Part shown: positions 6,797 through 14,895 of the stretch, piece after piece
Layout: every line of letters begins with the position of its first letter
How positions within the stretch are numbered: the stretch's first letter is position 1
From: Terrabacter sp. 28
GTDB lineage: Bacteria > Actinomycetota > Actinomycetes > Actinomycetales > Dermatophilaceae
NCBI GenBank assembly: GCA_000955875.1
Contig: JYOE01000020.1
Coordinates: 62,001-126,000 of the forward strand
Reading direction: 5' to 3'
Length of the DNA stretch: 64,000 nucleotides
The notes under the pieces: model-generated
Told to the model about the DNA's origin: nothing
Seen by the model: the letters and a program-made list of their open reading frames with translations, nothing else
Database searches by the model: none
Program-made: the position numbers and the translations under genes

Positions 6797-8566
6797 ATGC
6801 CCGGCGACGCGCCGCCGCCTGACGGCCCGCTCACCGTGCTCGACCTCGTGGCCGTCCGTCGGTGGGCCGTCCTGACCCGCTCCCTCTTCGCCGCCCGGCG
6901 TGCCGAGATCGACGCCCTCAACGTGTTCCCGGTGCCCGACGGCGACACCGGCACGAACCTCTACCTCACCTTCGACGGAGCCGTGGAGCGCACGCTCGCC
7001 ACCGCCGAGGTGTCGGCGGCCGACGAGCTGCTCGCCGTGTTCGCCAAGCACCTGCTGTGGACGGCCCGGGGCAACTCCGGGGTCATCCTCAGCCAGCTCG
7101 CGCGAGGGCTGGCCGAGGGTTGCGCCGGGTCGCCCGAGATCGACGCCGCGTCGCTCGCCGAGGGCCTGCGGCACGCCGAGGCGCGCGCCCGGCAGGCCGT
7201 CACCGACCCCAAGGAGGGCACCATCCTGACGGTGGCCGGCGCCATGGCCGAGGCGGCCACGTCGACGGTCTCGGGGCCGGCACCCGACGGAGGCGGAGCG
7301 GGGCTCGGTGGCGAGGCGGTCGGTGTCCACGCCGTCGGTGTACACGCCGTCGCGAAGGCGGCCCTCGACGCCGCGCAAGAGGCCCTCGACCACACGCCCG
7401 AGCAGCTCGAGGTGCTGGCCCGCGCGGGTGTCGTCGACGCTGGCGGAGCCGGGCTCGTCGTGCTGCTCGAGTGCCTCGAGCGGGTCTGCGCCGGCCAGCG
7501 CGCCCACACCGACCACGACGGTGCGGAGCGCCGGTCGAGGCTGCGGCCCGACGCGCCGAGCGCTGCCCTGAGTGCCGCCCGGCCGCCAGCGCACGACGAC
7601 AGCGAGGCCGTCCCCGCCTTCGAGGTCATGTACCTCCTGCGCGACTCCGACGACGCCGCCGTCGACGTCCTGCGGGCCCGGCTCGTCGAGCTCGGCGACT
7701 CCGTGCTCGTCGTGGGCGGCGACGGGGAGTGGAACGTGCACGCCCACGTCGACGACGCGGGCGCCGCGGTCGAGGCCGGCATCGAGGCCGGTCGCCCGCA
7801 CCGTGTGCGCATCACGAGCCTGACCGGCGACCACGCGCTCGCAGCCCATGCCGGCCGCCAGAGTCGCACCGAGCCGTCCGGGGTTCGACCGCGCGTCGGA
7901 ACAGCCATCGTGGCCTGCGCGGCGGGCGACGGGCTCGAGGCGCTCTTCGAAGAGGCAGGGGCCGTCGTCGTGCGCTCGGGTCCCGGCCGCCGGGCCTCGA
8001 CCGGCGGACTCATCGATGCCATCCGCGAGCAGCACGAGCGCGGGGCCTCCGGGGTCGTCGTGCTGCCGAACGACGGCGACACGCTGCTGGCGGCCGCAGC
8101 CGCCGTGCGGGCGGTCGCCGACGAGGGCATCGAGGCCCACCTCGTGCACGTCCGCACCGCCGTCCAGGGCATCGCCGCCCTCGCGGTCTTCGAGCCGTCC
8201 GCCGCCGCCGGCGCCAACGTTCTCGCGATGCAGGCCGCCGCGTCGGCGACCCGGCACGGGGCCGTCACCCTCGCCAACCGTGCCGCCCTCACGAGCGGCG
8301 GCCCGTGCGAGGCGGGCGACGTGCTCGGGGTCGTCGACGGCGACGTCGTCATCGTGGGCGCCGACGAGCTCGTCGTGGCCCGCGAGGTCGTGCACCGGCT
8401 GCTCGCCAGCGGCGGCGAGCTCGTCACCGTCGTGGCCGGCGCCGACGCGCCGGACGGCCTGCTCGAGGCGGTCACCGCCGAGGCCCGGACGGCGCACCAC
8501 GGCATCGAGGTTTCGCTCATCGACGGCGGGCAGGCGGTCTACTCCGTGCTGCTCGGGGTGGAGTGA
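6797..8566 (+). CDS. fakA: FakA/DAK-phosphatase-domain protein (fatty acid kinase ATP-binding subunit family)
   Basis: 589-residue protein. The N-terminal DhaL-type domain (about 15-210) carries FPVPDGDTGTNLY with the Asp cluster that binds Mg-ADP, and TARGNSGVILSQ. The remainder matches the FakA middle and C-terminal domains (VVVLPNDGDTLLAA, GVVDGDVVIVG). FakA phosphorylates a fatty acid held by FakB, feeding exogenous fatty acids into phospholipid synthesis; no fakB/DegV gene is in the window. A GVHAVGVHAV duplication near residue 180 is a local linker expansion. ATG with AGGAGG five bases upstream. recG starts four bases after its stop, as in many Gram-positives. Confidence 0.88.
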   Translation: MPGDAPPPDGPLTVLDLVAVRRWAVLTRSLFAARRAEIDALNVFPVPDGDTGTNLYLTFDGAVERTLATAEVSAADELLAVFAKHLLWTARGNSGVILSQLARGLAEGCAGSPEIDAASLAEGLRHAEARARQAVTDPKEGTILTVAGAMAEAATSTVSGPAPDGGGAGLGGEAVGVHAVGVHAVAKAALDAAQEALDHTPEQLEVLARAGVVDAGGAGLVVLLECLERVCAGQRAHTDHDGAERRSRLRPDAPSAALSAARPPAHDDSEAVPAFEVMYLLRDSDDAAVDVLRARLVELGDSVLVVGGDGEWNVHAHVDDAGAAVEAGIEAGRPHRVRITSLTGDHALAAHAGRQSRTEPSGVRPRVGTAIVACAAGDGLEALFEEAGAVVVRSGPGRRASTGGLIDAIREQHERGASGVVVLPNDGDTLLAAAAAVRAVADEGIEAHLVHVRTAVQGIAALAVFEPSAAAGANVLAMQAAASATRHGAVTLANRAALTSGGPCEAGDVLGVVDGDVVIVGADELVVAREVVHRLLASGGELVTVVAGADAPDGLLEAVTAEARTAHHGIEVSLIDGGQAVYSVLLGVE

Positions 8567-8570
8567 CGCC

Positions 8571-10817
8571 GTGCCCGCGCTCACCGAGGACTCCCCGCTC
8601 ACCAAGCTGCTCTCCAAGCCCGACGCCGCCCAGCTCGCCAGGACCAAGGGCCTGCAGAGCGTCGGCGACCTGTTCGAGTTCGTGCCCCGCCGCTACGTGC
8701 GCCCCGGCCAGCTCACCGACCTCTCGTCCCTGCACGTCGGCGAGGACGTCCTCGTCGTCGCCGAGGTGCGCAAGGCCACGACGCGGCCCATGCGCAACCG
8801 CCGGGGCAAGATGCTGACCGTCGTCATCGGTGACGACCACGGCAACGAGCTCGACGTGACCTTCTTCAGCGCCTACGGACACGACAAGAAGCTGCTGCCC
8901 GGTGTGCGCGGGCTCTTCGTGGGGCAGATCGGCGCGTACGGCAGGCGGCTGCAGCTGACCCACCCGGAGTACGAGCTCTTCGACGACGACGAGCAGGGCG
9001 AGGCGACCGTCGAGTGGTACGCCACGCACCGCGTGCCCGTCTACTCCACGACCGGCAAGCTCAACTCCCTCAAGCTGCGCCGCCTCGTCGCCCAGGCACT
9101 CGACTCCGTCGACCGCGTGCGCGAGCCCGTTCCCGAGGGCGTACGCGTGGCGCGCGGCCTGCTCGACCGCGCCGTCGCGCTCGAGCTCGTCCACCGGCCC
9201 TCGCTCGACGACAAGCCGTCGCGTGGCCTCGACCGCCTCAAGTACGACGAGGCGTTCGTGCTCCAGACCATCCTCGCCCAGCGGCGCAAGGCGGCGGAGA
9301 CCGAGCTGGCCACGCCCCGCCTGCCGCGGCCCGGCGGCCTGCTCGCCGCCTTCGACGACCGGCTGCCGTTCGAGCTGACCGCCGGCCAGCGCGAGGTCGG
9401 CGAGGTGCTGGCATCCGAGCTCGCGTCCGAGCGGCCGATGCACCGCCTGCTGCAGGGCGAGGTCGGGTCGGGCAAGACGATCGTGGCGCTGCGGGCGATG
9501 CTGGCGGCGATCGACGCGGGCGCCCAGGCTGCCCTGCTCGCGCCCACCGAGGTGCTCGCCGCCCAGCACCACCGGTCCATCACGTCGATGCTGGGCGAGC
9601 TCGCCCTCGGCGGGATGCTCGGCGGTGCGGAGCACGGCACGACCGTCGCCCTGCTCACGGGCAGCCAGGGCGCCGCAGCCCGCCGCAAGGCCCTGTTGGC
9701 CGCCGCGTCCGGCGAGGCCGGCATCGTCGTCGGCACCCACGCGCTCATCCAGAAGCACGTCCAGTTCGCCGACCTCGCGCTGGTCGTCGTCGACGAGCAG
9801 CACCGCTTCGGCGTCGAGCAGCGCGACGCCCTGCGCGAGAAGGGCCTGCGACCCCCGCACGTGCTCGTCATGACGGCGACCCCGATCCCGCGCACCGTCG
9901 CGATGACCGTCTTCGGCGACATGGAGACCTCGACGCTGCGCGAGCTGCCGAAGGGCAGGTCGCCGATCACGACGCACGTCGTCGACGCCGACAAGCCGGG
10001 CTGGGTCGACCGCACGTGGCAGCGGGTGGCCGAGGAGGTCGCGCAGGGACACCAGGCGTACGTCGTCTGCCCGCGCATCGGCGACGTCGACGACGAGGCC
10101 GGCACGACGGGTGGCACCGACACCTCCGACGAGGACGCCGGCTGGGACGACTGGGACACCGACGAGAGCGGCGACGACGAGGGCGGAGCGCCCGAGCGCG
10201 AGCTCACCGGCGTCTACGCGATGCTCAGCACCCTGCAGGCCACCCCGGCGCTCGCGGGCGTGCGGCTCGGGGTGCTGCACGGGCGGCTCGACCCCGATGC
10301 CAAGGACGCCACGATGCGCGCCTTCGCGGCCGGCGACATCGACGTGCTCGTCGCGACCACCGTCATCGAGGTCGGTGTCGACGTGCCCAACGCGTCGGTC
10401 ATGGTCGTCGTCGACGCCGACCGGTTCGGCATCTCGCAGCTGCACCAGCTGCGCGGCCGCGTCGGCCGAGGCGCGGTGCCCGGCCTGTGCCTGCTGATGA
10501 CCCGCGATCCGGGGGAGCGAGCCGTCGAGCGTCTCGACCAGGTGGCCGCGACCACCGACGGCTTCGAGCTCGCCCGTGCCGACCTGCTGCTGCGCCGCGA
10601 GGGCGACGTGCTCGGCGCACGGCAGAGCGGCCGCGGCAGCTCGGTGCGCCACCTCCGCCTCGGACGCCTGGAGGACGAGCAGATCATCGCCGACGCCCGC
10701 GAGGACGCCTTCGCCCTCGTCGCCGACGATCCCGGCCTGCGGGCCCACCCGGCGCTCGCGGCGGCCGTCGCCATGCGCCTCGACGAGGAGCAGGCCGCAT
10801 GGCTCGAGCGAGGCTGA
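8571..10817 (+). CDS. recG: ATP-dependent DNA helicase RecG
   Basis: 748-residue superfamily 2 helicase that reverses stalled replication forks and branch-migrates Holliday junctions. N-terminal wedge/OB domain, then Walker A LLQGEVGSGKT at about 295, motif II VVVDEQHRFG, motif III MTATPIPRT, and motifs V-VI VATTVIEVGVDVPNAS and QLHQLRGRVGRG. A strongly acidic insert (DVDDEAG...EDAGWDDWDTDESGDDEGG, roughly residues 504-542) sits between motifs III and IV; it is not part of the core RecG fold. The GTG start overlaps no gene and follows fakA by four bases. Confidence 0.96.
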   Translation: MPALTEDSPLTKLLSKPDAAQLARTKGLQSVGDLFEFVPRRYVRPGQLTDLSSLHVGEDVLVVAEVRKATTRPMRNRRGKMLTVVIGDDHGNELDVTFFSAYGHDKKLLPGVRGLFVGQIGAYGRRLQLTHPEYELFDDDEQGEATVEWYATHRVPVYSTTGKLNSLKLRRLVAQALDSVDRVREPVPEGVRVARGLLDRAVALELVHRPSLDDKPSRGLDRLKYDEAFVLQTILAQRRKAAETELATPRLPRPGGLLAAFDDRLPFELTAGQREVGEVLASELASERPMHRLLQGEVGSGKTIVALRAMLAAIDAGAQAALLAPTEVLAAQHHRSITSMLGELALGGMLGGAEHGTTVALLTGSQGAAARRKALLAAASGEAGIVVGTHALIQKHVQFADLALVVVDEQHRFGVEQRDALREKGLRPPHVLVMTATPIPRTVAMTVFGDMETSTLRELPKGRSPITTHVVDADKPGWVDRTWQRVAEEVAQGHQAYVVCPRIGDVDDEAGTTGGTDTSDEDAGWDDWDTDESGDDEGGAPERELTGVYAMLSTLQATPALAGVRLGVLHGRLDPDAKDATMRAFAAGDIDVLVATTVIEVGVDVPNASVMVVVDADRFGISQLHQLRGRVGRGAVPGLCLLMTRDPGERAVERLDQVAATTDGFELARADLLLRREGDVLGARQSGRGSSVRHLRLGRLEDEQIIADAREDAFALVADDPGLRAHPALAAAVAMRLDEEQAAWLERG

Positions 10818-10818
10818 C

Positions 10819-11400
10819 GTGACGCGCATCATCAGCGGCGCCGCCGGGGGTCGGCGCCTGCAGACTCCTCCGGGCTCGTCGACCCGCCCCACCTCCGACC
10901 GCGTGCGCGAGGCGCTCTTCAGCCGCCTCGAGCACCGCGGCCTGCTCGAGGGCACGAACGTGCTCGACCTCTACGCCGGCTCGGGTGCGCTCGGGCTCGA
11001 GGCCGCCAGCCGCGGGGCGCGGCTCGTGCTGCTCGTCGAGTCGCACAAGGCGGCCGCGAAGGTCATCAGGGCCAACATCGGGGTCGTCGGCCACGAGGGG
11101 GTGCGGCTGCTCGCCGAGACCGTCGAGCGCGCCCTCGCCGCCGGGCCGCCGGGCGGCGTGCGCATGGACCTCGTGCTGCTCGACCCGCCCTACGACGTGA
11201 CGGAGGAGGCGCTCGCGGCCGTGCTCGAGGCCCTCGTCGAGCGGCAGTGGCTGGCTCCCGACGCCTTCGTCGTCGTCGAGCGGTCGTCGCGGTCGCCCCA
11301 GCCCAGCTGGCCCGAGGGTCTCGAGCTCTCGGGCGAGAAGCGCTACGGCGAGACGGCCGTGTGGTTCGCCGAGCCGCCGCCCGCCGATGTCGTGGCGTGA
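10819..11400 (+). CDS. rsmD: 16S rRNA (guanine(966)-N2)-methyltransferase
   Basis: 193-residue Rossmann-fold SAM methyltransferase modifying G966 of 16S rRNA. Visible: RIISGAAGGRRL at the N-terminus, LDLYAGSGALGLEAASRG (SAM-binding motif I) and the catalytic VLLDPPYDV (DPPY, N-methyltransferase motif IV). The GTG start is one base after the recG stop, so translation is probably coupled. rsmD-coaD adjacency is widespread in bacteria. Confidence 0.95.
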   Translation: MTRIISGAAGGRRLQTPPGSSTRPTSDRVREALFSRLEHRGLLEGTNVLDLYAGSGALGLEAASRGARLVLLVESHKAAAKVIRANIGVVGHEGVRLLAETVERALAAGPPGGVRMDLVLLDPPYDVTEEALAAVLEALVERQWLAPDAFVVVERSSRSPQPSWPEGLELSGEKRYGETAVWFAEPPPADVVA

Positions 11401-11425
11401 CGCCACCCACGGCGTACGGCGACGG

Positions 11426-11431
11426 TAGGTT
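11426..11431 (+). promoter_or_regulatory. Leaderless-type -10 box, coaD
   Basis: TAGGTT six bases before the coaD GTG, in the 37-base gap after rsmD. It gives coaD its own promoter inside the run. Confidence 0.6.
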
Positions 11432-11437
11432 GGGTGC

Positions 11438-11926
11438 GTGACGAGCGAAGCGCGCCGCTGTGTCTGCCCCGGGTCCTACGACCCCATCACCAACGGCCAC
11501 GTCGACGTGGTGACGCGAGCCAGCCGGCTCTTCGACGAGGTCGTCGTCGCGATCCTGCACAACCCGAGCAAGCAGGGCACCTTCAGCGTCGGAGAGCGCA
11601 CGGTCCTCATCGAGCAGTCGCTCGGCCACCTGTCCAACGTGCAGGTGGGGGCGTGGGCGGGCACCCTCGTCGTCGACGTCTGCCGCGAAGTGGGCGCCGC
11701 CAGCATGGTCAAGGGCCTACGCGGCGGCACGGACTTCGCCTACGAGCTGCCGATGGCCCACATGAACCACCACCTGACGGGCGTCGAGACCCTCTTCATC
11801 GCCGCCGACCCCACGCTCCAGCACGTCTCCAGCTCGCTCATCAAGGAGGTCGTGCGCTACGGCGGCGACGTGACCGGCATGGTGCCCGACCCCGTGCTGG
11901 CCGCCCTGCGGGAGCGTCTGGGCTGA
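11438..11926 (+). CDS. coaD: Phosphopantetheine adenylyltransferase
   Basis: 162-residue nucleotidyltransferase that joins ATP and 4'-phosphopantetheine to dephospho-CoA, the penultimate step of coenzyme A synthesis. Visible: CPGSYDPITNGH (the TxGH-type nucleotide-binding motif), VKGLRGGTDFAYE, and the C-terminal VSSSLIKEVVRYGGDV (ISSTxxR-like). The GTG is preceded by a TAGGTT box with no ribosome-binding site, so a leaderless mRNA is likely. Confidence 0.96.
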   Translation: MTSEARRCVCPGSYDPITNGHVDVVTRASRLFDEVVVAILHNPSKQGTFSVGERTVLIEQSLGHLSNVQVGAWAGTLVVDVCREVGAASMVKGLRGGTDFAYELPMAHMNHHLTGVETLFIAADPTLQHVSSSLIKEVVRYGGDVTGMVPDPVLAALRERLG

Positions 11927-12015
11927 TTTGGGCGCACGCCGCCCCTCTAGTAGCCTTGGAGGTCGGTCCACGTCCGTCTTGGCGCGGGCCGAACCCACTA
12001 CTGTGCGCAGGAGCC

Positions 12016-12591
12016 ATGGACCGTCCCGATCCCCGTTCTCCTCTGGTGCTCGACACCAGGGAGCTCAACAGGCGACCGGGAACGATGCAGGAGCTCTCGC
12101 GCACGGTGACGTTGCCCGAAGACCTCGGAACCGACGTCATCTCGATCAAGGCCGGCGAGCCGGTCCGGGTCGAGGTGCGGCTGGAGTCCGTCGTCGAAGG
12201 GGTCCTCGTCACGGGTTCGGTCGACGCCACGGCGACCGGCGCCTGCGTGCGGTGCCTGGATCCTGTCGAGCTCGATGTCGACGGGACCTTCCAGGAGCTG
12301 TTCGCCTACGCCGACCGGGCGGCACACCACCACGAGGTGGGAGCCGACTCGGACGAGGACGAGGTGCACGAGCTGGTCGGTGACCTCATCGACCTCGAGC
12401 CCGTGCTCCGGGACGCTGTCGTGCCGACGCTGCCGTTCCAACCGGTGTGCCGGCAGGACTGCCCGGGGTTGTGTTCCGAGTGTGGGATGCACCTTGCGGA
12501 GGACCCGGACCATCATCATGAAGTGATCGACCCGAGGTGGTCGTCCCTCAGCGGACTGCTGGCGGACGACCCGCAAGAGAAGAGGAACTGA
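12016..12591 (+). CDS. DUF177/YceD family protein (23S rRNA accumulation)
   Basis: 191 residues. YceD-family proteins are associated with 23S rRNA accumulation and are almost always next to rpmF, as here (one base between). Visible: GACVRCLDPVELDV (first Cys pair) and the C-terminal CRQDCPGLCSECGMHL cysteine cluster, a probable zinc site. AGGAG lies just before the ATG with short spacing. Biochemical role in actinobacteria is inferred from family and position only. Confidence 0.9.
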   Translation: MDRPDPRSPLVLDTRELNRRPGTMQELSRTVTLPEDLGTDVISIKAGEPVRVEVRLESVVEGVLVTGSVDATATGACVRCLDPVELDVDGTFQELFAYADRAAHHHEVGADSDEDEVHELVGDLIDLEPVLRDAVVPTLPFQPVCRQDCPGLCSECGMHLAEDPDHHHEVIDPRWSSLSGLLADDPQEKRN

Positions 12592-12592
12592 C

Positions 12593-12787
12593 GTGGCTGT
12601 CCCGAAGCGGAAGATGTCGCGCTCCAACACCCGTTCGCGTCGCGCGAACTGGAAGGCAACGCCGACCACGCTGACCACGTGCCCCCAGTGCGGTGCGGCT
12701 GCCCAGCCGCACATCGCGTGCCCCTCGTGCGGCACCTACAAGGGCCGTCACTACGCCGTCGCCGAGCGCACCGAGCACCAGGCCTGA
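12593..12787 (+). CDS. rpmF: 50S ribosomal protein L32
   Basis: 64-residue large-subunit protein with the classic AVPKRKMSRSNTRSRRANWK N-terminus. The zinc ribbon is intact (CPQCGAAA... CPSCG), so it is the zinc-dependent form. GTG start immediately after the DUF177 stop codon; translation is almost certainly coupled. Confidence 0.97.
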   Translation: MAVPKRKMSRSNTRSRRANWKATPTTLTTCPQCGAAAQPHIACPSCGTYKGRHYAVAERTEHQA

Positions 12788-12794
12788 GCACCCC

Positions 12795-13607
12795 GTGAGC
12801 AGCCCCGTGAACGGCCTTGGGTCTGGGGATGTTCCGATGGTGCCGCAGCGGCCCGTCGATGCTCTGATCGCCCACCTCCGAGAGGTGGTCGGGCAGGACA
12901 TCGACGAGCCGCTGCTGCTGCGTGCCCTGACGCACCGCTCGTACGCGTACGAGAACGGCGGCCTGCCGAACAACGAGCGCCTCGAGTTCCTCGGCGACTC
13001 GGTGCTCGGCGTCGTCGTCACCGAGACCCTCTACCGCGAGCACCCCGACCTCGCCGAGGGCCAGCTGGCCAAGCTGCGCGCGGCCGTCGTCAACATGCGC
13101 GCCCTCGCGGACGTCGCCCGCACCTTCCACCTCGGCGAGTACGTCATGCTCGGCAAGGGTGAGGAGGCGACCGGCGGTCGCGACAAGGCCTCGATCCTGG
13201 CCGACACGCTCGAGGCCCTCATCGGCACGGTCTTCCTGTCGACCGACATCGACGACGCAGCGCGCTTCGTGCACCACCACTTCGACCCGCTCATCGAGGA
13301 GGCCGCGACCCTCGGTGCGGGCCTCGACTGGAAGACGAGCCTGCAGGAGATGGCGGCCGGCGCCGCGCTCGGGTCACCCGAGTACCGCGTCGGCGAGCAG
13401 GGACCCGACCACGAGAAGGAGTTCCACGCCCGCGTCGTCGTCGGCGAAGAGGTTCTCGGTGAGGGCCGCGGCCGCTCCAAGAAGGAGGCCGAGCAGAAGG
13501 CCGCCAAGCAGGCCTGGCACACGCTCGATGGCCGGCGCACCGCCCTCGACGGCGGCGCGCAGTCGTCCGCTCCGGCGTCGCAGGCCACGGGCCCGACCGC
13601 GTCCTGA
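12795..13607 (+). CDS. rnc: Ribonuclease III
   Basis: Double-stranded RNA endonuclease processing rRNA precursors and structured mRNAs. The catalytic domain contains the signature NERLEFLGDSVLG and DTLEALIGTVFL (metal-binding Asp/Glu), followed by a double-stranded RNA-binding domain (DWKTSLQEMA..., ending KKEAEQKAAKQAW). 270 residues from the GTG at 12795; an ATG at 12837 would give 256 residues and has a better purine stretch (GGGGA) upstream, and the first 14 residues look unconserved. It follows rpmF by seven bases. Confidence 0.95.
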   Translation: MSSPVNGLGSGDVPMVPQRPVDALIAHLREVVGQDIDEPLLLRALTHRSYAYENGGLPNNERLEFLGDSVLGVVVTETLYREHPDLAEGQLAKLRAAVVNMRALADVARTFHLGEYVMLGKGEEATGGRDKASILADTLEALIGTVFLSTDIDDAARFVHHHFDPLIEEAATLGAGLDWKTSLQEMAAGAALGSPEYRVGEQGPDHEKEFHARVVVGEEVLGEGRGRSKKEAEQKAAKQAWHTLDGRRTALDGGAQSSAPASQATGPTAS

Positions 13608-13614
13608 GCCGCGC

Positions 13615-14475
13615 GTGCCCGAGCTCCCCGAGGTCGAGGTCGTCCGGCGCGGCCTCGAGGACCACGTCGTCGGACGCCACGTCACGCGTGCCCGCATCAC
13701 CGGGGTCCGGGTGGCGCGGCGCCACGACGCCGGCCCCGACGACCTCGCCGCCCGCCTCCACGACGTGACGGTCACGGCGGCCTCGCGCCGCGGCAAGTAC
13801 CTCTGGCTCGCCCTCGACGGCGAGGACGCGCTCATCGTCCACCTCGGCATGAGCGGGCAGATGCTCGTGGAGCCGGCTGACGCTCCGCTCGAGAAGCACT
13901 GCCACGCCCGGTTCGACTTCGCCGACGACGGTCCCCAGCTGCGCTTCGTCGACCAGCGCACCTTCGGCGGGCTCGCGCTCTCGCCGCTGCTCCCCGACGG
14001 CATCCCCGAGTCGGTGGCGCACATCGCGCCCGACCCCTTCGAGGCCGCCTACGACCAGGCCGCCGTCGTGCGCCGGATGAAGCAGCGCGACAGCGCCGTC
14101 AAGCGGGCGCTGCTCGACCAGTCCCTCGTCTCCGGCATCGGCAACATCTACGCCGACGAGGCGCTGTGGCGAGCCAAGGTGCACGGCGAGCGTCTCTGCT
14201 CCGCGCTGACGAAACCCACTCTCTCGCGGGTCCTCGACCACGCCCGCGAGGTCATGTCCGAGGCGCTCGGGCAGGGCGGCACGAGCTTCGACTCGCTCTA
14301 CGTCAACGTCAACGGGGCGAGCGGCTACTTCGACCGGTCGCTGCACGCGTACGGCCGGGCGGGCACGCCCTGCGACCGGTGCGGCACGATCATGCGGCGC
14401 GAGCAGTTCATGAACCGCTCGTCGTTCTCGTGCCCGGTCTGCCAGCCACGCCCGAGACGCCGAAGCCCGTCCTGA
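13615..14475 (+). CDS. mutM: Formamidopyrimidine-DNA glycosylase
   Basis: Base-excision repair enzyme removing 8-oxoguanine and formamidopyrimidines, with AP-lyase activity. 286 residues. The N-terminal PELPEVE gives the catalytic Pro and Glu; RRGKYLWL holds the conserved lysine; SGIGNIYADEALW is the helix-two-turn-helix; the C-terminal zinc finger is CDRCG...CPVC. GTG start seven bases after the rnc stop. The rnc-mutM pair directly upstream of smc is the usual actinobacterial order; here some 13 kb of other genes intervene. Confidence 0.96.
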   Translation: MPELPEVEVVRRGLEDHVVGRHVTRARITGVRVARRHDAGPDDLAARLHDVTVTAASRRGKYLWLALDGEDALIVHLGMSGQMLVEPADAPLEKHCHARFDFADDGPQLRFVDQRTFGGLALSPLLPDGIPESVAHIAPDPFEAAYDQAAVVRRMKQRDSAVKRALLDQSLVSGIGNIYADEALWRAKVHGERLCSALTKPTLSRVLDHAREVMSEALGQGGTSFDSLYVNVNGASGYFDRSLHAYGRAGTPCDRCGTIMRREQFMNRSSFSCPVCQPRPRRRSPS

Positions 14476-14552
14476 CGGCAGGTGCGGCGGACGGGCCCCG
14501 ACGGGTCTCGGCGTGATGGTGGCTCCCGCGGCGCAGGCCGTGCAGTGGCCGC

Positions 14553-14882
14553 TCAGTGGCTCCCGGGACGGCGCTTGGGTGCGGGGCGGGTGGGGTCGTC
14601 CTGCACCGGCTCGACGTCGTCGGGGACGACGATGGGCTTGAGGCGCGCCCACACGATGAACACGGCGCTGACGACGAGCAGGCCGATGCCGGCATACAGG
14701 TTGGCGTTCACCCCGCCCGTCTTGTCCAGCGCCTTGTCGCCGAGCAGGCCCATCAGGGTGAGGATCACCCCGTAGAGGCCGAGCAGGGCGCCGATGAAGT
14801 TGCGGATGTCGAAGGCTCCTGCGGTGTGCCGCCCGCTTCTTGCGGCGTCGGGGGCAGGCGCGTCGATCTCGTGCTGGCTCAT
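14553..14882 (-). CDS. Small two-helix membrane protein downstream of the symporter
   Basis: 109 residues, not assigned to a family. Two hydrophobic stretches (FIGALLGLYGVILTLMGLL around 30-48 and LYAGIGLLVVSAVFIVWA around 62-80) are separated by a short polar loop; the termini are Pro/Asp-rich. ATG with AGGAG eight to nine bases upstream. It begins 13 bases after the symporter stop on the same strand, so it is probably an operon partner, perhaps an accessory subunit. Confidence 0.75.
   Translation of the reverse strand: MSQHEIDAPAPDAARSGRHTAGAFDIRNFIGALLGLYGVILTLMGLLGDKALDKTGGVNANLYAGIGLLVVSAVFIVWARLKPIVVPDDVEPVQDDPTRPAPKRRPGSH
14690..14697 (-). repeat. Coding copy of the GTATGCCG octamer
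   Basis: CGGCATAC on the plus strand inside the small membrane protein gene; read in the gene it is the TAT-GCC (Tyr-Ala) pair of LYAG. Typical of how the octamer imposes the rare TAT codon. Confidence 0.75.
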
Positions 14883-14895
14883 GTCGCTGCTCCTG

